Source of the DNA: Burkholderia sp. Ac-20379
GTDB lineage: Bacteria > Pseudomonadota > Gammaproteobacteria > Burkholderiales > Burkholderiaceae
Length of the DNA: 47,103 bases
Assembly (NCBI RefSeq): GCF_017104645.1
Contig: NZ_JAAGPF010000017.1
Location: 1 to 47,103, forward strand
Reading direction: 5' to 3'
Shown: positions 22,089 to 31,203 of the stretch, piece by piece
How positions within the stretch are numbered: the first letter of the stretch is position 1
Layout: every line of letters starts with the position of its first letter
Program-made: the position numbers and the translations under genes
Notes under the pieces: model-generated
The model's database searches: none
Told to the model about the DNA's origin: nothing
Seen by the model: the letters and a program-made list of their open reading frames with translations, nothing else

Positions 22089-24700
22089 GCCTGCGTACAC
22101 AGACTGTTGCCGCGGACGGCGACGCGCCGGCGGCGCGCGGTATCGGGCTGCGCCCGATGCGCCATCCGATCGCCGTGATGGCGATCGTGCTGATCGCGAT
22201 CTCGGGCGTCTCGCTGGCGCTCGGCATGCCGATCGACCGCATCACGCAGATCGCCATCTACACGCTGTATGCGATGGGGACCAACTTCCTGATCGGCTAT
22301 CTCGGGCTGGTGCCGTTCGGCGCGTCGTTCTTCTTCGGCTGCTCGAGCTATGCGCTCGCGATCGGCTTCGGCGCCTACGGCGGCAACGAGATCGGCGGCG
22401 TGCTGGTGGCCGGCGCGTTTTCGGTCGTGCTGGCGCTCGTGGTGGGCGCGCTGATCCTGCGCCGCAAGGGGCTGTACTTCTCGCTGCTGACGCTGGCCTG
22501 CTCGCAGATCGCTTTCGAGATCGCCTACAAGTGGACGACCGTCACCGGCGGCGAAAACGGCCTGCAGAACATCGCGCGTCCGCTGTTCCGCTCGGCGCTG
22601 TCGTTCCACGTCTTCACGGTGGTGGTGGTGGTGGCGCTCTCGTGGCTGCTCTGGCGCGTCGCGCACGCGCCGTTCGGCCGCCTGATGCAGGCGCTGCGCG
22701 ACAACGAGCAGCGCGTGACGAGCCTCGGCTACAACGTGTATTCCACGCGCCTGATCGCGCTGGTCATGGCCGGCGGCACGATCGGCGTGGCGGGCGGCCT
22801 GATGGCGCTGCTGCTGCAAGGGGTGTACGCGAACAACCTCAACTGGTCGCATGCGGGCGATCCGGTGCTGATGGCCGTGCTCGGCGGCGTGCACCAGTTT
22901 CTCGGGCCGCTGTGGGGCGCGATCGCCTTCATCGTGCTCGAGGACCGCCTGAGCGCGATCACGGAGAACTGGTGGCTGTTCTTCGCGCCGGTCATCATCC
23001 TGATGGCGCTGCTGTCGCCGGAAGGCATCCAGGGCTTCCTGCGCCGCTTCGGCAAGCGCTCGCCGTGGACGCTCACGCGCGACACCATTCCGGCGCGGCC
23101 CGCGCGCATCGCGCCGTATCGCCCGGCCGACGCCGGCGGCGATCCCGACCGCGCCGTGCTGTCGGTCGAAGGGCTGTCGAAGCGCTTCGGCTCGATCGTC
23201 ACGCAGGACGGTATCTCGCTCGAGGTGAAGCGCAACCAGCTGCACAGCTTCATCGGGCCGAACGGGGCCGGCAAGACGACGTTCTTCAACATCCTCACCG
23301 GCTTCATCCTGCCCGACGGCGGCCGGATCGTGTTCGAGGGCGCGGACATCACGCAGATGCGTCCGCACCGCCGCGCGCGGCTCGGGCTGGCCCGCTCGTT
23401 CCAGATCCTCAGCGTGTTTCCGAACCTGTCGGCCTTCGAGAACGTGCGGATCGCGGTGCAGGCCTCGCGCGGGCAATATCGCGGCTTCTGGCGCGACGCC
23501 TATGCGAACGACGCCGACAACGCGCGCGTCTGGTCGCTGCTCGACGCGGTGGGGCTGGCCGATCGCGCGGCGGATCTGTGCGCGAATCTTTCGCACGGCG
23601 AAAAGCGCCTGCTCGAGATCGCGATGACGCTCGCCACCAGCGCGAAGCTGCTGCTGCTCGATGAGCCGCTCGCCGGCCTCGCGGAGTCGGACCGCAAGGT
23701 CGTCGCCGCGCTGATCCGCCGGCTGGCGGCCTCGCATGCGGTGCTGCTGATCGAGCACGACATCGATCGCGTGCTGGCGATGTCGGATCGCATCACCGTG
23801 CTGCATCAGGGCCGCCTGATCGCGGACGGCGCGCCCGCCGACGTCGCGCGCAATCCGCAGGTGATCAGCGCCTACCTCGGCGACGCGAGCGCCCACGCGC
23901 CGCAGCCGGTCGCGGGTGCCGCAGCCGGCGCCGCCAACGATGCGCCGCCGCGCGCGAAGCCGGCCGGCAAACCGCTGCTGCAACTGGAAGCCGTCAGCTC
24001 GGGCTACGGCGGCGGCATCGTGCTGGACGGCATCGACGTGACGGTGAACACGGGCGAAGTGGTTGCGCTGCTGGGCCGCAACGGCGTCGGCAAGACGACG
24101 CTACTGCGCACCATCACCGGCACGGTGCGCGCCAGTGCGGGCCGCGTGATGTTCGACGGCGCGGAGATCGGCGCGATGCGCCCGGATCTCATCAACCGCG
24201 CGGGCATTTCGCTCGTGCCGGAAGGCCGCCGGCTGTTCCCGAACCTCACTGTCCAGGAAAACCTCAAGCTCGCCGCGCGCTCGGGCGGCGCGCCGCTCGA
24301 GGAAATCTGCGAGCTGTTTCCGAAGCTGCGCATCCTGATGCGTTCGCGCGCCGCGAACCTGTCGGGCGGCGAGCGCCAGATGGTCGCCATCGCCCGCGCG
24401 CTGATGGTGCCGAGCAGCCTGATCCTGCTCGACGAGCCGTTCGAGGGGCTCGCACCGGCCGTCGTGCAGGAGGTGCGCGAGGCGGTGCGCAAGATCACGT
24501 CGCGGGCGAGCCTGGTGATCGTCGAGCATCACGCCGAATCGGTGCTGAGCATGGCCGATCGCGCCTACGTGCTGGTCAACGGCCGCGTCGCCTTCGGCGG
24601 CGACGCCCGGGTGCTCGAGGCCGACACCGCGCTGCAGGAGCGCCTGCTCGGCGTGAGCGCCGGCGATACCGACGAACTGCTTGCGAAGAGGACGGCATGA
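22085..24700 (+). CDS. LivM-LivG-LivF fusion: ABC permease joined to two ATPases
   Basis: An 871-residue single polypeptide that combines three normally separate importer subunits. Residues ~1-320 are a LivM-type permease (YAMGTNFLIGYLGLVPFGAS, LMQALRDNEQRVTSLGYN). Residues ~358-600 are a LivG-type ATPase: Walker A GPNGAGKT at 391-398, signature LSHGEKR, Walker B LLLLDEP. After a proline/alanine-rich linker (~600-628), residues ~630-865 are a LivF-type ATPase: Walker A GRNGVGKT near 664, LSGGERQ, LILLDEP. No stop or frameshift interrupts the frame. The start overlaps livH and the end overlaps the next gene, each by an ATGA. LivM-LivG fusions exist; the triple fusion is less common and fixes 1:1:1 stoichiometry. 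Confidence 0.92.
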   Translation: MSLRTQTVAADGDAPAARGIGLRPMRHPIAVMAIVLIAISGVSLALGMPIDRITQIAIYTLYAMGTNFLIGYLGLVPFGASFFFGCSSYALAIGFGAYGGNEIGGVLVAGAFSVVLALVVGALILRRKGLYFSLLTLACSQIAFEIAYKWTTVTGGENGLQNIARPLFRSALSFHVFTVVVVVALSWLLWRVAHAPFGRLMQALRDNEQRVTSLGYNVYSTRLIALVMAGGTIGVAGGLMALLLQGVYANNLNWSHAGDPVLMAVLGGVHQFLGPLWGAIAFIVLEDRLSAITENWWLFFAPVIILMALLSPEGIQGFLRRFGKRSPWTLTRDTIPARPARIAPYRPADAGGDPDRAVLSVEGLSKRFGSIVTQDGISLEVKRNQLHSFIGPNGAGKTTFFNILTGFILPDGGRIVFEGADITQMRPHRRARLGLARSFQILSVFPNLSAFENVRIAVQASRGQYRGFWRDAYANDADNARVWSLLDAVGLADRAADLCANLSHGEKRLLEIAMTLATSAKLLLLDEPLAGLAESDRKVVAALIRRLAASHAVLLIEHDIDRVLAMSDRITVLHQGRLIADGAPADVARNPQVISAYLGDASAHAPQPVAGAAAGAANDAPPRAKPAGKPLLQLEAVSSGYGGGIVLDGIDVTVNTGEVVALLGRNGVGKTTLLRTITGTVRASAGRVMFDGAEIGAMRPDLINRAGISLVPEGRRLFPNLTVQENLKLAARSGGAPLEEICELFPKLRILMRSRAANLSGGERQMVAIARALMVPSSLILLDEPFEGLAPAVVQEVREAVRKITSRASLVIVEHHAESVLSMADRAYVLVNGRVAFGGDARVLEADTALQERLLGVSAGDTDELLAKRTA

Positions 24701-25548
24701 CGGCGCGCCTGCTCAACCCCATCGGCGTGAACACCTACAGCTATCTGTGGACGACGCCCGCGCTCGACTGCGTGACGCGGCTCGCGGCGCTCGGCTACCG
24801 CGAATTCGAGCTGCTGGTGTCGCCGCCGCATCTGCTGCTCGACGAATTCACGGCGAGCGAGCGCCGGCGGTTCGCGGCGCAGGTGGCGCGCGACGGCATC
24901 GCGATCCGCTCGCTGAACGTGCCGAGCCTCGACCACAACCTCGCCAGTTCGATGCGGCGCATGCGCGAGTACTCGGTGCGGCTGTTCGTCGATGCGATCG
25001 ATCTCGCCGCCGACCTGAACGCGACCTACCTCGTCGTCGTGCCGGGCCGCATGAGCCCGCTGTTCGCGCCGACGCAGGCGCTGCGCGAAACCTGGATGCG
25101 CGAGAGCCTCGATCCGCTGGTGGCGCATGCGGACAAGCGCGGCGTGAAGCTGGTGCTCGAGAACGTGCCGTTCGCCGCGTTCCCGGACGCGGCCACGATG
25201 GGCGCGTTCGTGCGCAGCTACGCCACGCCGACGCTGTCCGTCTGCTACGACGCGGCGAACGCCCATTTCATCGGCGAATCGCCGGCTCACGGATTGCGCG
25301 CGCTGGGCGACCTGGTCAGCCTCGTGCATCTGTCCGACACCACCCGGACGCATTGGAAGCACGACGAGATCGGCCTGGGCGATGTGCCGTTCGCCGAGAT
25401 CCGCGCCGCGCTCGACGACATTCACTACAAGGGAACCTGCATGCTGGAAATCATTTCACCGGAGCCGGAAGGCGCAATCGCGCGCAGCCATCGCGCGATC
25501 GAAGGGCTCGGCTTCGCCGCGCCAGGCCAGCAGGGAGCGCAGGCATGA
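24697..25548 (+). CDS. Sugar-phosphate isomerase/epimerase-like TIM-barrel protein
   Basis: A 283-residue xylose-isomerase-like (AP endonuclease 2 superfamily) TIM barrel. Likely metal ligands appear in order: Glu of VLENVPFAAF, Asp of VCYDAANAHF, His of LVHLSDT and Glu of CMLEIISPE. Relatives include IolE (inosose dehydratase), IolI, hydroxypyruvate isomerase and tagatose epimerases, all acting on polyhydroxy ketones. It starts inside the last codons of the fused ABC gene (ATGA overlap) and its end overlaps the next dehydrogenase gene, so it is translationally coupled in the catabolic operon. The substrate is unknown. Confidence 0.85.
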   Translation: MTARLLNPIGVNTYSYLWTTPALDCVTRLAALGYREFELLVSPPHLLLDEFTASERRRFAAQVARDGIAIRSLNVPSLDHNLASSMRRMREYSVRLFVDAIDLAADLNATYLVVVPGRMSPLFAPTQALRETWMRESLDPLVAHADKRGVKLVLENVPFAAFPDAATMGAFVRSYATPTLSVCYDAANAHFIGESPAHGLRALGDLVSLVHLSDTTRTHWKHDEIGLGDVPFAEIRAALDDIHYKGTCMLEIISPEPEGAIARSHRAIEGLGFAAPGQQGAQA

Positions 25549-26462
25549 GCCGCGTTCTCGTGACCGGCGCGGGGGGGCTGCTGGGCCGCTTCGTGGTCGA
25601 CGAACTGCTGAAGCACGGCCATCGCGTGCGCGGCTTCGACCGCCGCGCGGGCGCGGCGGACATCGAATGGATCGTCGCGGACGTGACCGACGCCGATGCC
25701 GTGCGCGGCGCGGTGGCCGGCGTGGATGCGGTGCTGCACATCGCGGCGGTGCCGAACATCTGGTCGGGCGACGGGGCCACGATCATGCGCGTGAACGTGC
25801 AGGGCACCTACAACCTGTTCGACGCCGCCGAAGCCGAAGGCATCCGGCGCGTGGTGTTCTGCTCGAGCGATTCGGTCGCCGGCTACACGGTGCGCGAAGG
25901 CCGGATGCTGCCGCCGCGCTACGCGCCGCTCGATCTCGCGCATCCGCTGCTGGCGACCGATCCGTATGCGATCAGCAAGGTGCTCGGCGAGGACATCGCG
26001 CAGGCCTATGCCCTGCGCGGCATGTCGGTGCTCGCGCTGCGCACGGTGTTCGTCGCGTATCCGGAAATGGAGGGCGAAATCGTGGCCCGCGCGAAGGATC
26101 CCGCGAACTACACGGCGCCCGTGGCCGGCGGCCCCTCGACGGCCGGCGGCGGGCCCCTCCATCACCACATCGATGCCCGCGATCTCGCCCGCGCGTTCCG
26201 CCTCGCGCTCGAATTGCCGATGCAGCCCGGCGAATTCGATCGCTTCTATCTGGCGTCGGGCGTGACGCTGTCGCCCGAGCCGACCGTCGAGCGCCTCAAG
26301 CGCCTGCACGGCGACGCGGTGGAAATTCGCGATCCCGATTATTACCGGAGCAATCCGTACGCCCCGCTCTACGACCTGACGCACGCGAAGGAACGCCTGG
26401 GCTTCGTGCCCGAATTCGACCTGCGCCATCTGCTTGCCGGCTTGCCCGGCTTCGAGAACTGA
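25545..26462 (+). CDS. NAD-dependent epimerase/dehydratase-family protein (first copy)
   Basis: A 305-residue extended SDR. The N-terminal cofactor motif is VTGAGGLLGRFV, the SSDSVAGY segment carries the catalytic serine region, and the Tyr-Lys pair is in DPYAISKVLGE. GGGPLHHHIDARDLARAF is typical of uronate-dehydrogenase or sugar-epimerase-like members. It is coupled by an ATGA overlap to the preceding TIM-barrel gene. It probably oxidises or epimerises a cyclic or linear polyol intermediate. A second, different member of the same family follows at 26908. I chose the ATG at 25545 because it begins the Rossmann fold and follows AGGGAG. Confidence 0.88.
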   Translation: MSRVLVTGAGGLLGRFVVDELLKHGHRVRGFDRRAGAADIEWIVADVTDADAVRGAVAGVDAVLHIAAVPNIWSGDGATIMRVNVQGTYNLFDAAEAEGIRRVVFCSSDSVAGYTVREGRMLPPRYAPLDLAHPLLATDPYAISKVLGEDIAQAYALRGMSVLALRTVFVAYPEMEGEIVARAKDPANYTAPVAGGPSTAGGGPLHHHIDARDLARAFRLALELPMQPGEFDRFYLASGVTLSPEPTVERLKRLHGDAVEIRDPDYYRSNPYAPLYDLTHAKERLGFVPEFDLRHLLAGLPGFEN

Positions 26463-26463
26463 C

Positions 26464-26886
26464 ATGCCCACGATCATTCCCAACGAAACGCACTACCGGA
26501 ACGCGGCGAAAGAGAAGCAGGCCGTGACGCGCAATCTCGCCGAGCTTCGCTGGATTCAATATCCGGGGCACTTCGAGCAGGCGCTGTCGAAAGCGATCGT
26601 CACGCCGGAAACCACCGGCAGCCGCTTCTTCGATCACCGCATTTCCTGCTACGAGCCGGGCGCGTACGTGCAGAACCACGTGCACAAGGTGCAGGAGCAG
26701 ATCTACCACGTGCTGTCCGGCGAGGGCGTGTTGACCGTCGACGGCGAACGCCGTCTCGTGCGCGCCAACGACGTCACCTACATTCCGCCCGGCGTCGAGC
26801 ACGAGTTTCATTGCACGGGCACCGACACGCTGGTGTTTCTCGTCATCACCAGCCCGCCGACGGACGAAGAACCGCAGCCGCTCTGA
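26464..26886 (+). CDS. Cupin-domain protein
   Basis: A 140-residue single-domain cupin. Motif 1 is PGAYVQNHVHKVQEQIYHVLSG, with metal ligands His, His and Glu, and motif 2 is NDVTYIPPGVEHEFHCTG, with the final His. It could be a metal-dependent isomerase, lyase or dioxygenase, or a ligand sensor; in inositol catabolism a cupin-fold isomerase (IolB) plays a comparable role, but this protein is far shorter. It starts 1 nt after the preceding gene stops, with only weak ribosome-binding sequence, so coupling is likely. It belongs to the catabolic operon. Confidence 0.85.
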   Translation: MPTIIPNETHYRNAAKEKQAVTRNLAELRWIQYPGHFEQALSKAIVTPETTGSRFFDHRISCYEPGAYVQNHVHKVQEQIYHVLSGEGVLTVDGERRLVRANDVTYIPPGVEHEFHCTGTDTLVFLVITSPPTDEEPQPL

Positions 26887-26907
26887 CATCGACAAGGAAC
26901 CCGAACG

Positions 26908-27870
26908 ATGAAGAAGATTCTGGTCACCGGCGCGAGCGGATGGCTCGGCGCCGAAATCGTGACGACGCTGCTGGCGCGCGGCGATGCCGTGGTCGCGACC
27001 GACATCGGTGTGGGGCCGGCGTTGCAGGCGCTGGCCTCGCGCCACAAGGAACAGCTCGTCACCGCCACCGCCGATCTGTGCGAATGGCCGGAGGTGCTGC
27101 GCTTGTTCACCGCGCACCAGCCCGACGCGGTGATTCACGCGGCGGCGATCGTCGGCGTGATCCAGTGCGCCGACATTCCGCTGAAGGCCAACCGCGTGAA
27201 TGTGGAAGGCTCGATCAACCTGTTCGAGGCGATGCGCCTGTCCGGCGTGAAGCGCGTCGTGCATGTCAGCACGGAAGAGACGTACGGCGATTTCCTGTCG
27301 CCGCTGATCGACGAGGAGCATCCGCAGAAGCCGGTCAGCGTCTATGGCGCGACCAAGCTCGCAGTCGAGCATTTCGGCCGCATGTATTCGCGCGATCACG
27401 GCCTCGAATGCATCAACGTGCGCACCTGCTGGGTGTACGGGCCGCATCTGCCGCGGCTGCGCGTGCCGCGCACGTTCGTCGAAGCCGCGCTGCGCGGCGA
27501 GGCGCTGCATGCCGAGGACGGCGCGGAGCTGGCCGTCGATCAGGTGTATATCGCCGACACGGTGGCCGGCATCCTGCTGGCGCTCGACAAGCAAACGCAT
27601 CGTTACGAGAGCTACAACGTGGCGACCGGCGTGGCGCCGACCATCGCGGACGTGGCGCAGGCCGTCAACAACGCGATTCCGGGTGCGCGGATCACCGTAG
27701 GCAGCCGCGGGCCGTACCGGCATGGCGGCGTCGTGCTGAGCGCGACGAAGGGCGCACTCGATATCTCGCGTGCGCGCACCGAACTCGGCTATGAGCCGCA
27801 ATACGACCTGCAGCGCGGCATCGAGGCGACCATCGAAGCCACGCGCAAGGTAATGGGAGAACAACGATGA
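26908..27870 (+). CDS. NAD-dependent epimerase/dehydratase-family protein (second copy)
   Basis: A 320-residue extended SDR of the sugar-nucleotide epimerase type. The cofactor motif is VTGASGWLGAEIV, the serine region VVHVSTEETYGDF, and the catalytic Tyr-Lys lie in VYGATKLAVEHF. The substrate domain has CWVYGPHLPRLRVPRTFVEA. It is only distantly similar to the protein at 25545, so the two probably act on different intermediates. AAGGAA lies upstream of the ATG. Its end overlaps the following SDR gene by ATGA. Confidence 0.9.
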   Translation: MKKILVTGASGWLGAEIVTTLLARGDAVVATDIGVGPALQALASRHKEQLVTATADLCEWPEVLRLFTAHQPDAVIHAAAIVGVIQCADIPLKANRVNVEGSINLFEAMRLSGVKRVVHVSTEETYGDFLSPLIDEEHPQKPVSVYGATKLAVEHFGRMYSRDHGLECINVRTCWVYGPHLPRLRVPRTFVEAALRGEALHAEDGAELAVDQVYIADTVAGILLALDKQTHRYESYNVATGVAPTIADVAQAVNNAIPGARITVGSRGPYRHGGVVLSATKGALDISRARTELGYEPQYDLQRGIEATIEATRKVMGEQR

Positions 27871-28574
27871 AACCTCTGGCACTCGTTTTTGGCGGCTCGC
27901 GCGGGATCGGCGCGGCCTGTGTCGACGCACTTGTCGAGAGCGGCTCGGATGTGGCCTTCACGTACACGCGCGAAGCCCCCTCGGACGCGAACGCGAATGC
28001 GCGCGGCTACGCGGTCGATATCCGCGACGCCGCGGCCGTCGATGCCGTGTTCGCCCGCGTGAAGGAAGATTTCGGCCGCGGCGTGACCGCCGTGGTGGCC
28101 AATGCCGGCATCAACGTGCCGCCCGCGCCGCTCGCGCAGTTCCCGGACGACGCGTTCCGCAAGCTCGTCGAGGTGAACATCGTCGGCGCGTTCAACGTGC
28201 TGCGCGCGGCGGCGCGCGAGGTCGCCGACGACGGCGCGATCGTCGCGCTGACGACCTCGCTCGTGCGTCATGCGGTGCCCGGCGTCGGCCCATACAGCGC
28301 GACGAAGGCCGCCGTCGAATGCCTCGTGCGCTCGATGGCGAAGGAGCTCGCCGCGCGGCGCGTGCGCGTGAACGCGGTCGCGCCCGGCCCCATCGACACG
28401 GACCTGTTCCGCGCCGGCAAGACCGACGAGGCGAAAGCGCGCTCGGCGGCGATGAGCCCGCTGAACCGCATCGGCTCGCCGGCCGAGGTGGCCGAGGTGG
28501 TCGCGTTCCTGCTGTCGGGCAAGGCGTCGTGGGTCGACGGGCAGATCGTGCAGACCAACGGCGGCATGGTCTGA
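27867..28574 (+). CDS. SDR-family oxidoreductase (FabG-like)
   Basis: A 235-residue classical SDR. It begins MKPLALVFGGSRGIGAACVD, with a GGSRGIG cofactor loop, then VVANAGIN. The catalytic Ser/Tyr/Lys lie in TTSLVRHAVPGVGPYSATKAA, and NAVAPGPIDTDLFRAG and VDGQIVQTNGG are close to FabG-type enzymes. In a catabolic operon such proteins interconvert a hydroxyl and a ketone with NAD(P). A GGGAG site precedes the ATG, which overlaps the upstream stop. The next gene starts 7 nt after its stop. A fatty-acid biosynthesis role is unlikely given the setting. Confidence 0.9.
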   Translation: MKPLALVFGGSRGIGAACVDALVESGSDVAFTYTREAPSDANANARGYAVDIRDAAAVDAVFARVKEDFGRGVTAVVANAGINVPPAPLAQFPDDAFRKLVEVNIVGAFNVLRAAAREVADDGAIVALTTSLVRHAVPGVGPYSATKAAVECLVRSMAKELAARRVRVNAVAPGPIDTDLFRAGKTDEAKARSAAMSPLNRIGSPAEVAEVVAFLLSGKASWVDGQIVQTNGGMV

Positions 28575-28581
28575 GGCCGGC

Positions 28582-30123
28582 ATGCTGACCCGTCATCGCC
28601 ATACGCCTCCCGCCGCGGAAACCGTCGACGTGCTCGTGGTCGGCGGCGGCGGGGCCGGACTCGCGGCGGCCATCGAGGCCGCCGAGGCCGGGGCGCGCGT
28701 CGTGCTGCTCGAGAAGAACGACGCGCCGGGCGGATCGACGTCCTGGTCGATCGGCTCGGTGAGCGCGTCGCAGACGCCGCATCAGCGCGCGCACGGCATC
28801 GACGACACGCCGCTCGCGCACTGGGAAGACATGCCGGGCTTCGCCGGCGATCTCGCGCCGCGCGACAACGCCGCGCTGCGCCGGGTGCTCTGCGATGCGA
28901 TGCCCGACACGTTCCAGTGGCTGCTCGACAGCGGCGTGCGCTTCATGGGGCCGATGCCGGAGCCGCCGCATCGCGTGCCGCGCATGCACAACGTGCTGCC
29001 GAATTCGCGCTCGTTCATCTATCACCTGACGCGCCGCGCGAAGCGCGCCGGCGTGGATCTCCGCGTGCACGCCCGGGTGACCGAGCTCGTGTTCGAGGAC
29101 GACGCCGTGCGCGGCGTGATGGTCGAGCAGCACGCCGCGACGCGCCGGATCGATGCGCGCGGCGGCGTGATTCTCGCAGCCGGCGATTTCACCAACAGCC
29201 CGGCGTTGAAGGCGCGCTTCATGGGCGCGCAGGAAGCCAAGGTCGCCGCGGTCAACGCCACCGCCACGGGCGACGGCCAGCGCATGGCCGAGCCGCTCGG
29301 CGCGCGCATCGTCAACGGCGATCTGGCGCTCGGCCCGGAAATCCGCTTCATCGCGCCGGCGAAGGAGAACTTCGTTCGGCGCCTGCCGCCATGGCGTTCG
29401 CTCGCCGCCGTCATGCAGTGGTCGATGCAGCACGTGCCCGACGCGATCCTGCGCCCGTTCCTGATGAAGTTCCTGACCACCGCGCTCGCACCGTCGCTGG
29501 CGCTGTTCGAGGACGGCGCGATTCTCGTCAACGCGCGCGGCGAACGCTTCGGCGCGGAAACCGATCGGCCCGCGTTCCGCCTGCCCGATCAGCCGGACGG
29601 CATCGGCTACATCGTGATCGATGCGCGCATCGCCGAGCGTTACACGGCGTGGCCGCATTTCATCTCGACCGCGCCGGGCGTGGCCTATGCGTATCTCGAC
29701 GATTACCGGCGCAATCGGCCCGATGTCTATCGCGAGGCGGAGACGGTCGACGGTCTGGCCGCCGCGACCGGCATGGACGCGCGGCGGCTGGCCGAGAGCA
29801 TCGCGCATCTCGGCGGCCCGGGTGGTGCGTCACGGGCGCCGTTCGTGGCGCTCGGCCCGGTGCGCGCGGTGTTCGTGCATGCGGAAGGCGGCTTGATGGT
29901 CGATACGGAACATCGCGTGACGGATGCCGCCAACGCGCCGATCCCGGGCCTGCTGGCGGCCGGCTCGACGGGGCAGGGCGGCTTGCTGCTGAAGGGCCAT
30001 GGCCATCATCTCGCGTGGGCGTTCGCCTCGGGGCGCCGCGCGGGACGGCTGGCGGCGCGCAGCGCGCGCGACGGCGCTGGCGCTGGCGTGGCGGCGCCCG
30101 AGCCTGCGAAGGCCGGCGCATGA
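28582..30123 (+). CDS. FAD-dependent oxidoreductase, fumarate-reductase/KstD-like (second)
   Basis: A 513-residue flavoprotein. The FAD motif is VLVVGGGGAGLAAAIEAA (Gly21, Gly23, Gly26), followed by GGSTSWSIGSVSAS. The C-terminus has STGQGGLLLKGHGHHLAWAF. It belongs to the same superfamily as the proteins at 14708 and 32199 but is clearly a separate branch, lacking the YPGPGITLGPA closing motif of the first. It likely carries out a desaturation or alpha,beta-reduction step. It is the last + strand gene before a convergent LysR gene; only 11 bp separate the stop codons, so no terminator fits between them. Confidence 0.82.
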   Translation: MLTRHRHTPPAAETVDVLVVGGGGAGLAAAIEAAEAGARVVLLEKNDAPGGSTSWSIGSVSASQTPHQRAHGIDDTPLAHWEDMPGFAGDLAPRDNAALRRVLCDAMPDTFQWLLDSGVRFMGPMPEPPHRVPRMHNVLPNSRSFIYHLTRRAKRAGVDLRVHARVTELVFEDDAVRGVMVEQHAATRRIDARGGVILAAGDFTNSPALKARFMGAQEAKVAAVNATATGDGQRMAEPLGARIVNGDLALGPEIRFIAPAKENFVRRLPPWRSLAAVMQWSMQHVPDAILRPFLMKFLTTALAPSLALFEDGAILVNARGERFGAETDRPAFRLPDQPDGIGYIVIDARIAERYTAWPHFISTAPGVAYAYLDDYRRNRPDVYREAETVDGLAAATGMDARRLAESIAHLGGPGGASRAPFVALGPVRAVFVHAEGGLMVDTEHRVTDAANAPIPGLLAAGSTGQGGLLLKGHGHHLAWAFASGRRAGRLAARSARDGAGAGVAAPEPAKAGA

Positions 30124-30134
30124 AACGGCAATCG

Positions 30135-31175
30135 TCAGGCTTCGTCGCGATGCGGCGGCACGGCGTCGAACTCGGGTTCGAGGTCGCCCAGTTCGGGCAC
30201 TTCGCCCGGCGCGATCAGGCGCACGCCCTGCCACGCCTCGCTGTCGATCAGCGTGCGCGCGACGTGTTTCAGCTCGTCGCGCACGATGGCTGCCGCATGC
30301 GAGAGCTTTTCGGGCGCCAGCGCGTAAAGGTAGTTGCGCCGCAGCATCTGCGCGTCCGAAATGCGCACGCAGCGCCAACGCTCGGGCGCGTTCTCGAGCG
30401 CATGGACGGCGGCCATCGGCTTGATCGTCGCGCCGATGCCGTCGGCCACGCAATGCATCAGCAGCGGCAGCGAATCGATTTCCGCGACCGGATCGACGGT
30501 CAGGTTCACGCGATCGAATTCCAGCACGATGCGGCGACGCAAGCCGTGCCCGGGGCTCGGCAGGATCAGCGGCAGCTTCGCCAGTTCGGCCAGCGAGATG
30601 TCGCGTCGATCCGCGGGATGCAGCGTGCTGTCGCGCGGCACGATCATGAACAGCTCTTCCTCGAGCAGGGCCTCGACGGTCAGATCGAGGGCGGCCGTGG
30701 TGCTGAAGAGAATGGCGAGATCGAGTTCGCCGAGGCGCGTCATGTGTTCGAGATGGCCGGACAGCGCCTCGACCACGTTGAGCATGATGCCGGGGTATTT
30801 CGCGTTCAGGTGCTTGATGAGCGGCAGGCCGATCGCGCAGACGGTGGTGGGCGCCATGCCGAGGTTCACGCGCCCGCTGACGTTGGAATGCTCGCGCCGC
30901 GCGACGGAAACCGCCTGATCGAGCTGGCGCAGGATGAAGCGCGCGTGGTGATACAGCGCCTCGCCGTTGTCGGTCGGCGTCACGCCACGCGACGAGCGCA
31001 CCAGCAGCGGCTTGCCGACTTCGTCCTCGAGCCGCGTCATTTGCTGACTGAGCGCGGGCTGCGCGATGAACAGTTGCCGGGAGGCTTTCGACAAGCTGCC
31101 GCTCTCGACGATCTGCACGAAGTACTTCAACTGACGCATGTCCATGTATGACCCCAAGGCGGCGCGCACGCGCAC
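30135..31175 (-). CDS. LysR-family regulator (Nac/Cbl-like)
   Basis: A LysR regulator of up to 346 residues. The winged helix is MRQLKYFVQIVESGSLSKAS with SQQMTRLEDEVGKPLLVRSS, and the sensor domain contains NVVEALSGHLEHMTRLGELD. I give the GTG at 31175 because TAAAGGAG stands 7 nt upstream; relatives usually begin at MDMRQLKYF, here the ATG at 31145, which has only GGGG before it. It is divergent from a second LysR gene whose sensor domain shares VEALSGHL, so the two are paralogous. It probably regulates the upstream catabolic block or tcuAB. Confidence 0.88.
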   Translation of the reverse strand: MRVRAALGSYMDMRQLKYFVQIVESGSLSKASRQLFIAQPALSQQMTRLEDEVGKPLLVRSSRGVTPTDNGEALYHHARFILRQLDQAVSVARREHSNVSGRVNLGMAPTTVCAIGLPLIKHLNAKYPGIMLNVVEALSGHLEHMTRLGELDLAILFSTTAALDLTVEALLEEELFMIVPRDSTLHPADRRDISLAELAKLPLILPSPGHGLRRRIVLEFDRVNLTVDPVAEIDSLPLLMHCVADGIGATIKPMAAVHALENAPERWRCVRISDAQMLRRNYLYALAPEKLSHAAAIVRDELKHVARTLIDSEAWQGVRLIAPGEVPELGDLEPEFDAVPPHRDEA

Positions 31176-31203
31176 CGCATGTCTCCTTTATTGGACGTAA
31201 CCC

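Noticed and set aside
31132-31180. 16-codon frame beginning ATGCGGTGCGCG in the LysR divergent gap
   Set aside because: Its ATG is only 2 nt from the GGAG site, whereas the GTG of the LysR frame has ideal spacing; more likely part of the LysR start.
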